Assembly (NCBI GenBank): GCA_020441225.1
Contig: JAGRMP010000110.1
Location: 1-18,067, forward strand
Length of the DNA stretch: 18,067 nucleotides
Reading direction: 5' to 3'
From: Maritimibacter sp.
GTDB taxonomy: Bacteria > Pseudomonadota > Alphaproteobacteria > Rhodobacterales > Rhodobacteraceae
Shown here: positions 1 through 7,273 of the stretch, piece after piece
How positions within the stretch are numbered: position 1 is the stretch's first letter
Layout of the letters: each line of letters opens with the position of its first letter
Translations under genes and position numbers: made by a program
The notes under the pieces: model-generated
The model's input: only the letters and a program-made list of their open reading frames with translations
What the model was told of the DNA's origin: nothing
The model's database searches: none

Positions 1-719
1 AGCGCGATCGGCGTGGTGACGAGCAACAGGATCAGACCGCCCGCGGTGATCGCCGGCGCCCCGACGAAGGCCACCATGAGCTGCGGCATCGCGCGGTTGA
101 TGACACCGAGCGCGACATTGTAGATCAGGGACGCAATCACGAAGGGCGCGGCCAGCATGAAGGCGAGCGCGAAGGCCTGCGCGATCCGCGAAAGCCCCCA
201 GCTCGACAGAAGTTCCGCCCCGGGCAATTGCCCCGGCGGGAAGATGTCATAGCTCAGGATCAGCACTTCCGCGAGCCGGACATGCAGCCCGAGCATGACC
301 GCGAGCGCCAGCCCGCTCACCAGCAGCACATGGCCCATCGCCGGTTGCGGGTCGGCATTCTGGCCGCCGAAGATCTGCGACAGCGACGTCGCCTGGGCGG
401 CCATCGCGCCGGCGACCTGCAGCGCCAGCACGAACAGCCGGATCGAGATGCCGATCGCGAGCCCCGCAAGCACTTCGGTAAACAGGAAGGTGACCGGCCG
501 CGCACCGCCCGAGATCGCAGGCGTCACCACGGGTTCGGCGGCGGGGATGACGACCAGCGTGAAGGCCAGCGCCAGCACCAGCCGCACCCGCTCAGGGACA
601 GACCGTTCGCCGAAGGCCGGAAACAGCGCCATTGCCGCGCCGACCCGCAGAAACACCGCGAAGGCGATCGCGAGCCAGGCCTCGCCCAGCGCCGTGAGCT
701 GGTTCACGACCTCGGTCAT
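1..719 (-). CDS. fliR: FliR, flagellar export gate protein (3' end cut by window edge)
   Basis: FliR is an inner-membrane subunit of the flagellar type III export gate, assembling with FliP and FliQ at the centre of the MS ring. About 239 codons are visible, starting at ATG 719 (MTEVVNQLTALGEAWLAI), with no stop before the window ends. Family members are about 250-260 residues, so only the last 15-20 residues are missing. The protein is a string of hydrophobic helices and carries the conserved FliR stretch LGVINRAMPQLMVAFVGAPA near its C-terminus. The ATG overlaps the flhA stop as ATGA (719-716), indicating translational coupling and one operon. flhB is the expected next gene off the left edge, by analogy with related clusters; that is inference. 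Identification is firm. Confidence 0.96.
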   Translation of the reverse strand, partial: MTEVVNQLTALGEAWLAIAFAVFLRVGAAMALFPAFGERSVPERVRLVLALAFTLVVIPAAEPVVTPAISGGARPVTFLFTEVLAGLAIGISIRLFVLALQVAGAMAAQATSLSQIFGGQNADPQPAMGHVLLVSGLALAVMLGLHVRLAEVLILSYDIFPPGQLPGAELLSSWGLSRIAQAFALAFMLAAPFVIASLIYNVALGVINRAMPQLMVAFVGAPAITAGGLILLLVTTPIA

Positions 720-2809
720 GCAGGCACCATGCCAACCAGGGCCGGGCGCGCCTCGGTGCCGATTTCTTCGAAGGAAAACACAGGGTTGGCGATGCCCTTC
801 GCCGTCAGCACCGTGCGCAGGAACCGCCGGCGCCGCATCGATGTGACCACGGCCGGGTAGACGCCTTTTTCGCCCGCCGAGGCGATCTTTTCCGCGACGC
901 CGTTGGCGAGCCGGTTGAAGGCCTCGGGCGGCAGCGCGATATCCGAGCCGCCGCGCCCGCCGTCTTCGGCCTGGTAGGTGAGAAAGGTCTCCTCCCATTC
1001 CGGCGCGAGCTGCACCAGCGGCAGGGTCCCGTCGCCCCGGCGGAGCTCGGCCACGAGCTGGAATCCCAGCCGCTGGCGGACATGTTCGCAGATCGCCTCC
1101 GGGGCGGAATAGACCGGCCGCGCCTCGGCGATGCTTTCGAGGATCAGGGGCAGGTTGCGGATCGACACGCGCTCGTCGAGGAGCAGGCGCAGCACCGAGA
1201 GGAGCAGATCGACGGGCACGCGGTCGGGCACCAGTTCGTCGAGCAGGCGCTTGTTGGCCTCGGCGCGGACCGGGTCGGAAAGGTTGGTAAACTCGTCGAG
1301 CAGCCGCCGGAGCGCGCGCAGGCTCAGGAGCCGGCCGAAATTGCGCTTCATCACCTCGAGAAGATGGGTTGCGAGCACTTCCGCAGACGTCACTGCGGTG
1401 CAGCCTTGGAGCGCGACATCCTCCTGGGCATCGGGCGACACCCAGCGCGCGGGCGCGCCGTAGACCGGTTCCTCGACATCGTCGCCGGGCGGCAGAGCCA
1501 CTTCGCCGCCGGTGAGAATGGCGAGCACGCGATTGGGCTGCAACACATCGCGTGCCTGTTCGACCCCCTGGATGCGCACGACATAGGTCCCCGAAGGCAG
1601 GCCCGGGTCGTCGGTCAGGCGAATTTCCGGCAGGATCAACCCATAGACCGAGGCGACGTGGTTGCGCATGTTGGCGATCCGCGCGTCGAGCCCGGTCGCC
1701 GGGTCGAGCACCATGGTCACGAGATCGGTGGCGAACTCGACATGGATATCGTCGAGATCCAGCACGTCGCCTATGCCGCCCTTGCGCCGGTCTTCGGCTT
1801 TCGGCGCGGCCTCTGCCTGCACCTCGGCGGCAGCGCGCGCTTCGTTCTGGCGGTGACCCCACCAGGCCGCCCCGCCGAGCGCGAGCGCGCCGAGCACGAA
1901 GGGCACGAAGGGCAGGCCCGGGACCAGGGCGAACAGCCCGAGCAGCACCGCGACGGTGCCGAGGGCGGCGGGGTAGCGGCCGAGCTGCGAGAACAGGGCG
2001 AGGTCGGTCGAGCCGGTCGCGCCCCCCCGCGCGAGCAGAAGCGCCGCCGCAATCGAGATGATGACGGCGGGGATCTGGCTCACCAGCCCGTCGCCGACCG
2101 TCAGGATTGCATAGGTTTCAAAGGCGCGGCCGATGTCCATTCCGTGCACCGCGACGCCCATGATCAACCCCATGAGGATGTTGAGCAGCGTAATGAGCAA
2201 CCCGGCGATGGCATCGCCCTTGACGAATTTCGACGCGCCGTCGAGCGAGCCGAAGAAGGTGGTTTCCTGCTGCTCGCGCTCGCGCCGTGCCTTGGCCTCT
2301 TCATGCGTGATCGCGCCCGAGGCCACGTCGGCGTCGATCGCGAGCTGTTTGCCCGGCATCCCGTCGAGCGCGAACCGGGCACCGACCTCGGCCATCCGCC
2401 CCGCGCCCTTGGTGATCACGATGAAGTTGACGATCAGGAGCACCAGGAAGACGACGAGCCCGAGGAACACGCTGCCCGACATCACGAAGCTCGCAAAACC
2501 TTCGATCACATGGCCGGCCGCGGCGGTGCCGGTGTGGCCGTTACCGATGATGAGCTTGGTCGACGAGACGTTGAGGGACAGCCTGAGCATCAGGCTGGCG
2601 AGCAGCACCGTCGGAAAGGCCGAAAACTCCAGCGGGCGTTCGATGAACAGGGTGACCGTGAACATCAGGATCGCCAGTGCGAAGGACACGGCCAGCCCGG
2701 TGTCCAGCACCCAGGCCGGCATCGGCAGGATCATCATCACGATGACCGCCATCAGCGCGAGCGCGAGCAGGATCGTCGGCCGGAAGATCTGGGCGAGGGT
2801 CGGTGTCAT
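716..2809 (-). CDS. flhA: FlhA, flagellar export gate/substrate-docking protein
   Basis: FlhA forms the nonameric ring of the flagellar export apparatus; its membrane part uses the proton motive force and its cytoplasmic part docks chaperone-substrate complexes. The 697-residue length is normal. The N-terminal half (about 1-320) holds the transmembrane helices. The FHIPEP-family signature lies at about 134-200, including GMPGKQLAIDADVASG and KGDAIAG, whose Asp199 matches the conserved functional aspartate of the family. GDGLVSQIPA is at 239-248. The C-terminal half is the soluble domain. Start ATG 2809 has a strong site, AGGGGG, 4 nt upstream, which overlaps the TAG stop of the sltF-like gene (gap 8 nt). 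Its stop overlaps the fliR start. Coupling to sltF on one side and fliR on the other places it in the block-1 operon. Confidence 0.98.
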   Translation of the reverse strand: MTPTLAQIFRPTILLALALMAVIVMMILPMPAWVLDTGLAVSFALAILMFTVTLFIERPLEFSAFPTVLLASLMLRLSLNVSSTKLIIGNGHTGTAAAGHVIEGFASFVMSGSVFLGLVVFLVLLIVNFIVITKGAGRMAEVGARFALDGMPGKQLAIDADVASGAITHEEAKARREREQQETTFFGSLDGASKFVKGDAIAGLLITLLNILMGLIMGVAVHGMDIGRAFETYAILTVGDGLVSQIPAVIISIAAALLLARGGATGSTDLALFSQLGRYPAALGTVAVLLGLFALVPGLPFVPFVLGALALGGAAWWGHRQNEARAAAEVQAEAAPKAEDRRKGGIGDVLDLDDIHVEFATDLVTMVLDPATGLDARIANMRNHVASVYGLILPEIRLTDDPGLPSGTYVVRIQGVEQARDVLQPNRVLAILTGGEVALPPGDDVEEPVYGAPARWVSPDAQEDVALQGCTAVTSAEVLATHLLEVMKRNFGRLLSLRALRRLLDEFTNLSDPVRAEANKRLLDELVPDRVPVDLLLSVLRLLLDERVSIRNLPLILESIAEARPVYSAPEAICEHVRQRLGFQLVAELRRGDGTLPLVQLAPEWEETFLTYQAEDGGRGGSDIALPPEAFNRLANGVAEKIASAGEKGVYPAVVTSMRRRRFLRTVLTAKGIANPVFSFEEIGTEARPALVGMVPA

Positions 2810-2817
2810 CTTGCCCC

Positions 2818-3666
2818 CTAGCCCGCGCCGCCGCGGGCAAACAGGCCGATCCCGCCGCCGGTTCCGGTCGGGAACAGCGACCCGAGCGCCGGCTGACCGC
2901 CACCCTGCAGGAGCGGGTAGGTGTTGACCCTCGGGGTGATGTCGCCGGTACCAACGTATCCGCCCGCCGACGGCTGTGCCGCGGCGACGGCCAGGAGCGG
3001 CGGCGTCACCACGAGCGGGCGGCCGTCCTCATGCACGAAGCGCGCGCGGTACTCGGCGAATTTCGCCTTGTAGCGGTCCGCGTATTCGGGCGTGCGCGAG
3101 TGAAAGGCCCCCGCGGCGGTTTCCCAGTCTCCGCTTTCCGCATGCAGCGAGGCCAGGAACGCGGCCGCGTAGCGGGCATTGGCGGACGGATCGAACATCT
3201 CTTCGATCGAGGCGAAGTTCTCGTGGTGCCACTTGTAGTTGATCTGGAAACAGCCGACGTCGAAACTGCGGGCGCCGCGTTTGTAATGCTCGTAGACATA
3301 GGCGAGCGCGGCCTCGCGGCTGTCGAACCAGACGCCTTTGCCCTCCATGTTCACGGTCCAGGGCCAGGGGCGGACATCGCCGCCCCGGTTGCGCCCGGTC
3401 TCGGTGAGCGAGATGGCCTTGAGCACGGAGACCGGCACGCCGGAGTTCGCGGCCGCCTCGACCGCGGCCCGTTCGCAGACGGCCGAAAGGTCGGTCTCCG
3501 CCCGCGCTGCCGTGGCCCCGAGGGCCAGCAGGACGAAGCCCGCTGCAAAGGACAGGGCCCGCAATGCGGTCGCGGGCGATGCCCGCATCCTTTGACGGAC
3601 CGCGCCGCCCGGGCGCGCCAGGGGGACAGATCCGGTAGCTGAAAGACGCTTTCGCGTTGCGGGCAT
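2818..3666 (-). CDS. sltF: SltF-like flagellar lytic transglycosylase (SLT fold)
   Basis: This is a secreted peptidoglycan-cleaving enzyme, probably opening the wall for rod assembly. In Rhodobacter sphaeroides the muramidase SltF does this job, replacing the muramidase half of FlgJ; assignment here rests on fold and context. Numbered from ATG 3666, the signal sequence ends near ALGATAARA (about residue 56). The catalytic Glu is in ISLTETGR (Glu89), followed by RPWPWTVN, the substrate-groove motif DVGCFQINYKWH, FDPSANARYAAAF and AFHSRTPEYADRY, the usual order of the SLT family. The last 60 residues are Gly/Pro-rich. The start is uncertain: ATG 3666 has GGTGGGA 3 nt upstream; GTG 3675 is in frame just upstream; ATG 3588 would give a classical 30-residue signal peptide but has only AAAGG abutting it. 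The gene follows the secreted-repeat gene after about 114 bp and its stop overlaps the flhA ribosome site. Confidence 0.85.
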   Translation of the reverse strand: MPATRKRLSATGSVPLARPGGAVRQRMRASPATALRALSFAAGFVLLALGATAARAETDLSAVCERAAVEAAANSGVPVSVLKAISLTETGRNRGGDVRPWPWTVNMEGKGVWFDSREAALAYVYEHYKRGARSFDVGCFQINYKWHHENFASIEEMFDPSANARYAAAFLASLHAESGDWETAAGAFHSRTPEYADRYKAKFAEYRARFVHEDGRPLVVTPPLLAVAAAQPSAGGYVGTGDITPRVNTYPLLQGGGQPALGSLFPTGTGGGIGLFARGGAG

Positions 3667-3718
3667 GATTCCCACCGCAGTTCTTGCGTTGACTGCCCCG
3701 ACCCTAGGGCAGGAGGGT

Positions 3719-3733
3719 TTAAAAAGAGTTTCC
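3719..3733 (-). promoter_or_regulatory. Candidate CtrA-like element upstream of sltF (GGAA-N7-TTAA)
   Basis: On the minus strand this reads GGAA-N7-TTAA, one perfect and one degenerate half of the CtrA consensus TTAA-N7-TTAA. It ends 53 nt before ATG 3666, in the intergenic gap between the secreted-repeat gene and sltF. A small inverted repeat, CTGCCC/GGGCAG (3693-3698 with 3707-3712), lies between it and the start. The same form of element occurs at nearly the same distance upstream of motA. Binding is not shown; two mismatches keep this low. Confidence 0.25.
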
Positions 3734-3780
3734 GCGGCTTGACCGTTGGCCGCCAGCGCACGCCCCGAATGTCGGCACGG

Positions 3781-6300
3781 TCACAGGCCGGGACCTGGGT
3801 CCGGCGCAACGGCGCCGGACGGCACCGCGAGCGCATCCAGGACCGCGCCGAGCGCCTGGCGTGCCGCCACGCTCTGATCGATCAGCGCTTGAGCCCGGGC
3901 GAGCGCCGGCTGGTCGTCGAGCCCGGAGCCGGCAGCCGATTGCCCGCCGGAAAGCACCGCGCCCGGAGCATCCGCCGGTCCGGTCATCAACTGCGCGGCC
4001 TGTCCGAGCGCGCCCGGATCGAGCGCCGCCGCTTCCGACCACAACCCGCCGCGCCAGGCCATCTGCACCATTTTCTCCCGGTCTCCCGTCGCCTCGTAAG
4101 CGCGCAGGGCACCGGCGTGATCCTGGGCCATGTCGAGCGCCGTCGCACGCAGGGCCAGGGCAGGTTCATCCTCCAGCCCGGCGAGATATCCGATCGCGGC
4201 GGCGGGCCGGTTTTCGATCACGGCCGCGCGGGCAAGCAGCAACCGGTCGCGCGCCGCGGGCATCTCGACGCTGGTCCCCAGCGCCGCGCGGGCGGCATCG
4301 GTCAGGCCCAGATCGAGCAGGCGCAGCGCGACCCCGCGGCGCGGTACCTCTGCCAGCTGCGCGACCTCGGCAAGCCGCGGCAGAGACAGACGCAGAAACG
4401 CCGTATCGTCCGTATCCCGCATCATCCCGGTATAGATCCCGTCCCGAAGCGCGGCGCTGCGCGCTGCCGGAAACAATCCAGCCGCGGTCGCTGCGTCAAG
4501 CTGGTCGAACGCGGCGCCGAACGCGGCGGCCGAGATGCGCGCCCGTATCCCGGCATCGACCATGTCGCGCGCCGTGTCGGTCCCGCGAAACTGAAACGCA
4601 AGCCCGTCGAGCAGGATGATGACATCCTCAGGCACGGCGCCACCGGACGACAGGGTCGCCTCGACCCGCTGCAACAGTGCATCCGGCAGGACCGCATCCC
4701 CCGCCGCGACGACGGTATCGAGCGTCGCCGTTGCTTCATCGATTTTGCCGTCCTCCAAAGCGATTTGCGCGGACAGAAGCCCGAATTCGGATGCGAGCCC
4801 CTCGGTGGCCGGATTGCTTGCCCGGGCGATGGCGGCAAGAACGATATTGGCTGTTTCCCGTTCGCCCGACGCCAGCAGGCGATCCGCAAGCCGGGGACCG
4901 AGATGCCGGCGCAGATGTGCGGGCAACCCGCCGAAGGCCATGGCGACGGCGTCGCGGTTGATCGCCATCCCAGGCCGAAGCTCGGGTTGCGCAAGCGTCG
5001 CCCAAAGAGCGGTGGCACCCGTACATATCATCTGGTCGACAAGCTCGTGCGCACCGGTCGCGTACCCGTCATCCATGATCTCGGCCATGGCGAAGAGAAG
5101 ATCGGCCCTCTCGACGCTTTCGGGATAGCGCCGAATCAGCGCTTTGGCTTCGGCCCCGAAGGTGATGTAGACGTAGTTGCGCACCAGCGCCGTGAGACCC
5201 GCGCTGTCGGTGCGGTCGAGCTCGGTGATCATCCGCGCCCTGTAGGCACCGATCTCCGCACCGGTTCCGGTCCCGTCGCCCCAGCTTGCGACATCGAACA
5301 GGGCCGGATCGAGGCAGGCGTCGCCCATGTCGGTTTCGTGGCTCTGCCGCTCGGGGCCCGCCGCGGCGCGATCGACGCTCGTTTCGAACGAAATGTGGCC
5401 GCGCTGGGTCACAGCGGGCGTCGGCGGCTCGACCGGCGGCAGCGATGCCGCCGCCGCTTCCGGGGCCGGTGCAGGCGTTGGCACGTCATCGATGTCGGCG
5501 TCCAGGAGACCCTGGGCCGCCGCCCGCGCCACCTGTTCAAGCAACGCCGCCTCGGTCTCGGCGATCCGGGCCGTTTGGTCGGTATCGGTCTGAGCCCCGG
5601 TTGTGCCGGGCGGCGGCACCGGGGTGCTGGCGCCGGTGCCGCCCGGTGGCGGGAAAGCGGCGGCGTGGCCGCGGTTCGCCGGGTCGTCCCTGGCCGGGTC
5701 GGCGGGATCACTTTCCCGAAGCCCCGGCGACGGCTCTGCTCGGCTATCGATACCGGCTGCAAGCGGACCGACCCGCGGCAGCATCAACGGCAATCCTGCC
5801 CGATCGCTGACCACAACGGGCCGATCGTCCGGCGCTGCGACGGCCGGCTCGGGGGGCGGGGCGATGTCTTCGGCCATCCCCGTGTCGGCCTCCTCGAACG
5901 GCGGCAAGGCGGCGTTGACCCCTGTGCCGGGCGCGGGCGCAGGCCCCGTGACGATGTCGATGACCACCTGGCCGTCTGCAAGCACCTCGACCGCGGCATG
6001 GCAATCGCACCTGACCCCGAGCTGCAGCCGTCCATCGCCGAGATCGTGCACATCTTCGATCCGGGTGTGACCGATCTTGTCGTAGACCCGGGTGAGCGCA
6101 TACGCGACGTCCGACCGTCCCGGGCGCAGCTCGAACCCGCCATCGACGCGACCGAAAACCCAGTCGTCCTGCGGCGCGAGCTCGACGACAAGCCGGGTGA
6201 ACCCGGGGTGGTCGCCGGAGCGGACACCGACCGTCTCGGCCAGCGCGGCGGCCGGCAGAAGCAGCGAGATTGCCAGGATCAGGCCCGTTGTCCGTGTCAT
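3781..6300 (-). CDS. Large secreted helical-repeat protein coupled to motA, unknown function
   Basis: Not recognised as a named protein. The 839-residue product starts with a clear signal peptide (MTRTTGLILAISLLLPAAALA, cleavage after about residue 21). Residues 22-118 look like a beta-rich AMIN-like module (HPGFTRLVVEL, ending GQVVIDIVTG), the kind of fold used for binding wall or envelope parts. Residues 119-325 are a Pro/Ala/Asp-rich linker. Residues 330-775 are all-helical, with helix pairs and Ala/Leu spacing like TPR or Sel1 repeats (for example GKIDEATATLDTVV and HAGALRAYEATGD). Cys98, Cys100, Cys329 and Cys426 could form disulfides in the periplasm. The start overlaps the motA stop as ATGA (6300-6297), so synthesis is tied to the stator. 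I infer a periplasmic motor or stator accessory, in the role of rhizobial MotC or R. sphaeroides MotF; homology to either is not shown. Confidence 0.85.
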   Translation of the reverse strand: MTRTTGLILAISLLLPAAALAETVGVRSGDHPGFTRLVVELAPQDDWVFGRVDGGFELRPGRSDVAYALTRVYDKIGHTRIEDVHDLGDGRLQLGVRCDCHAAVEVLADGQVVIDIVTGPAPAPGTGVNAALPPFEEADTGMAEDIAPPPEPAVAAPDDRPVVVSDRAGLPLMLPRVGPLAAGIDSRAEPSPGLRESDPADPARDDPANRGHAAAFPPPGGTGASTPVPPPGTTGAQTDTDQTARIAETEAALLEQVARAAAQGLLDADIDDVPTPAPAPEAAAASLPPVEPPTPAVTQRGHISFETSVDRAAAGPERQSHETDMGDACLDPALFDVASWGDGTGTGAEIGAYRARMITELDRTDSAGLTALVRNYVYITFGAEAKALIRRYPESVERADLLFAMAEIMDDGYATGAHELVDQMICTGATALWATLAQPELRPGMAINRDAVAMAFGGLPAHLRRHLGPRLADRLLASGERETANIVLAAIARASNPATEGLASEFGLLSAQIALEDGKIDEATATLDTVVAAGDAVLPDALLQRVEATLSSGGAVPEDVIILLDGLAFQFRGTDTARDMVDAGIRARISAAAFGAAFDQLDAATAAGLFPAARSAALRDGIYTGMMRDTDDTAFLRLSLPRLAEVAQLAEVPRRGVALRLLDLGLTDAARAALGTSVEMPAARDRLLLARAAVIENRPAAAIGYLAGLEDEPALALRATALDMAQDHAGALRAYEATGDREKMVQMAWRGGLWSEAAALDPGALGQAAQLMTGPADAPGAVLSGGQSAAGSGLDDQPALARAQALIDQSVAARQALGAVLDALAVPSGAVAPDPGPGL

Positions 6301-7166
6301 GCCGCGCCTTTCTTGACCTCGCGCAGGGCTTCTTCGAGCTCGGAGAAGCTGGGCCGCACGTGGCCGGGCGTGTTCTGCCGACCGACCTCGATGCAGATAT
6401 TGGTCGAGTGGTTGTGCAGGTTGGCCACCAGCACTTCGCGGATCAGCTGGTAGAAATGACCATCGTCGTCGATCACCGTTTTGACCTTCGCCGCGAAGGG
6501 TCCGACAAAACCGTAGGCCACGAACACGCCGAGAAAGGTCCCGACCAGCGCGCCGCCGATCAGCTTGCCGAGGATCTCCGGCGGCTGGTCGATCGAGCCC
6601 ATGGTCTTGATCACGCCGAGCACGGCGGCGACGATGCCGAGCGCAGGCAGCCCGTCGGCCATCGACTGGAGCGCGTGGCTCGAATGCTGGGCGTGCTCCT
6701 GGTTCGCCTCGATCCGTTTCTCGAGGACCTCCTCGACCTGGTGCGGGTCATCGTAGTTCATCGAGGCCGAGCGGAGCGTGTCGCAGATCAGCTCGACCGC
6801 TTCCCTGTCGGCGAGGATCTTGGGATACTTCGAAAAGATCGCACTCTCGGCCGGCGCTTCGATATGCTCTTCCAGCGCCACCGCATTCTGCCGCGCCTGG
6901 CGGATCAGTTCGAACAACAGGCAGAGCAGGTCCTTGTAATCCTGCGGCTTCCAGTGCGGCCCCTTGAAGACCTTGCCCATGTCCTTGAGCGTATGCTTGA
7001 TCGCCGAAAGGTCGTTCGAGATCACGAAGGCCCCGGCCGCCGCGCCGCCGATCATGGTGAATTCGAACGGCGCCGACTTCAGAATGATGTCGAGATGTCC
7101 ACCGGCCGCGATATAGCCGCCGAACACCATGATGAAGACCATCGCAATGCCGACTAATCCGATCAC
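6297..7166 (-). CDS. motA: MotA, flagellar stator ion-channel subunit
   Basis: MotA forms the pentamer that surrounds MotB in the stator and turns ion flow into torque on FliG. The 289 residues show four membrane helices (about 1-20, 34-50, 171-191, 201-223) and a cytoplasmic loop between helices 2 and 3. The two conserved prolines are present: Pro174 in DGLPALGIVAAVLG and Pro223 in YGFVGPFAAKV, matching E. coli Pro173 and Pro222. LIRQARQNAVALEEHIE (87-103) fits the torque-generating loop with its conserved Arg and Glu. Start is GTG 7166, preceded by GAGGAG 7 nt upstream. The stop overlaps the next gene as ATGA. motB is not in the window, so the stator genes are split. Confidence 0.97.
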   Translation of the reverse strand: MIGLVGIAMVFIMVFGGYIAAGGHLDIILKSAPFEFTMIGGAAAGAFVISNDLSAIKHTLKDMGKVFKGPHWKPQDYKDLLCLLFELIRQARQNAVALEEHIEAPAESAIFSKYPKILADREAVELICDTLRSASMNYDDPHQVEEVLEKRIEANQEHAQHSSHALQSMADGLPALGIVAAVLGVIKTMGSIDQPPEILGKLIGGALVGTFLGVFVAYGFVGPFAAKVKTVIDDDGHFYQLIREVLVANLHNHSTNICIEVGRQNTPGHVRPSFSELEEALREVKKGAA

Positions 7167-7270
7167 GCCCCTACTCCTCGGTTCATTTCCGCTGCAGGCG
7201 ATCCTGTCACGCAGGCATTAAGAAACCTTTCCCACCGCTGCGGATTCGATGACCTTGCCGCCGCGCACAT
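7163..7270 (-). CDS. Possible 35-codon ORF bridging motE and motA
   Basis: An open frame starts at ATG 7270, three bases after the motE-like stop, with GGAG 6 nt upstream inside the last motE codons. It runs 35 codons (MCAAARSSNPQRWERFLNAC and so on) and ends in a TGA that overlaps the motA GTG start as GTGA (7166-7163). The architecture is what translational coupling would look like. However, codon third positions are not as GC-rich as in the neighbours and no family is recognised, so it may be chance or a leader that only carries ribosomes to motA. Confidence 0.2.
   Translation of the reverse strand: MCAAARSSNPQRWERFLNACVTGSPAAEMNRGVGA
7218..7232 (-). promoter_or_regulatory. Candidate CtrA-like element upstream of motA (GGAA-N7-TTAA)
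   Basis: The minus strand reads GGAA-N7-TTAA, ending 52 nt before the motA GTG, within the 107-bp motE-motA gap. TTAA is a perfect CtrA half site; GGAA deviates at two bases. It could give motA and its downstream genes an internal promoter. Evidence is pattern and position only. Confidence 0.25.
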
Positions 7271-7273
7271 CGT

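Noticed and set aside
1082..2821. A 579-codon plus-strand open frame antisense to flhA
   Set aside because: Composition is that of an antisense shadow; flhA on the other strand is unmistakable.
3720..3770. Intrinsic terminator between the secreted repeat gene and sltF
   Set aside because: GCGGC/GCCGC can pair around a 10-nt loop, but the stem is short and eight bases separate it from the T-run, so it does not fit a normal terminator.
3739..6453. A 904-codon plus-strand open frame antisense to the secreted repeat gene
   Set aside because: It is Arg/Gly/His-rich without domains and mirrors the high-GC third positions of the real gene, which has a signal peptide and coupled start.
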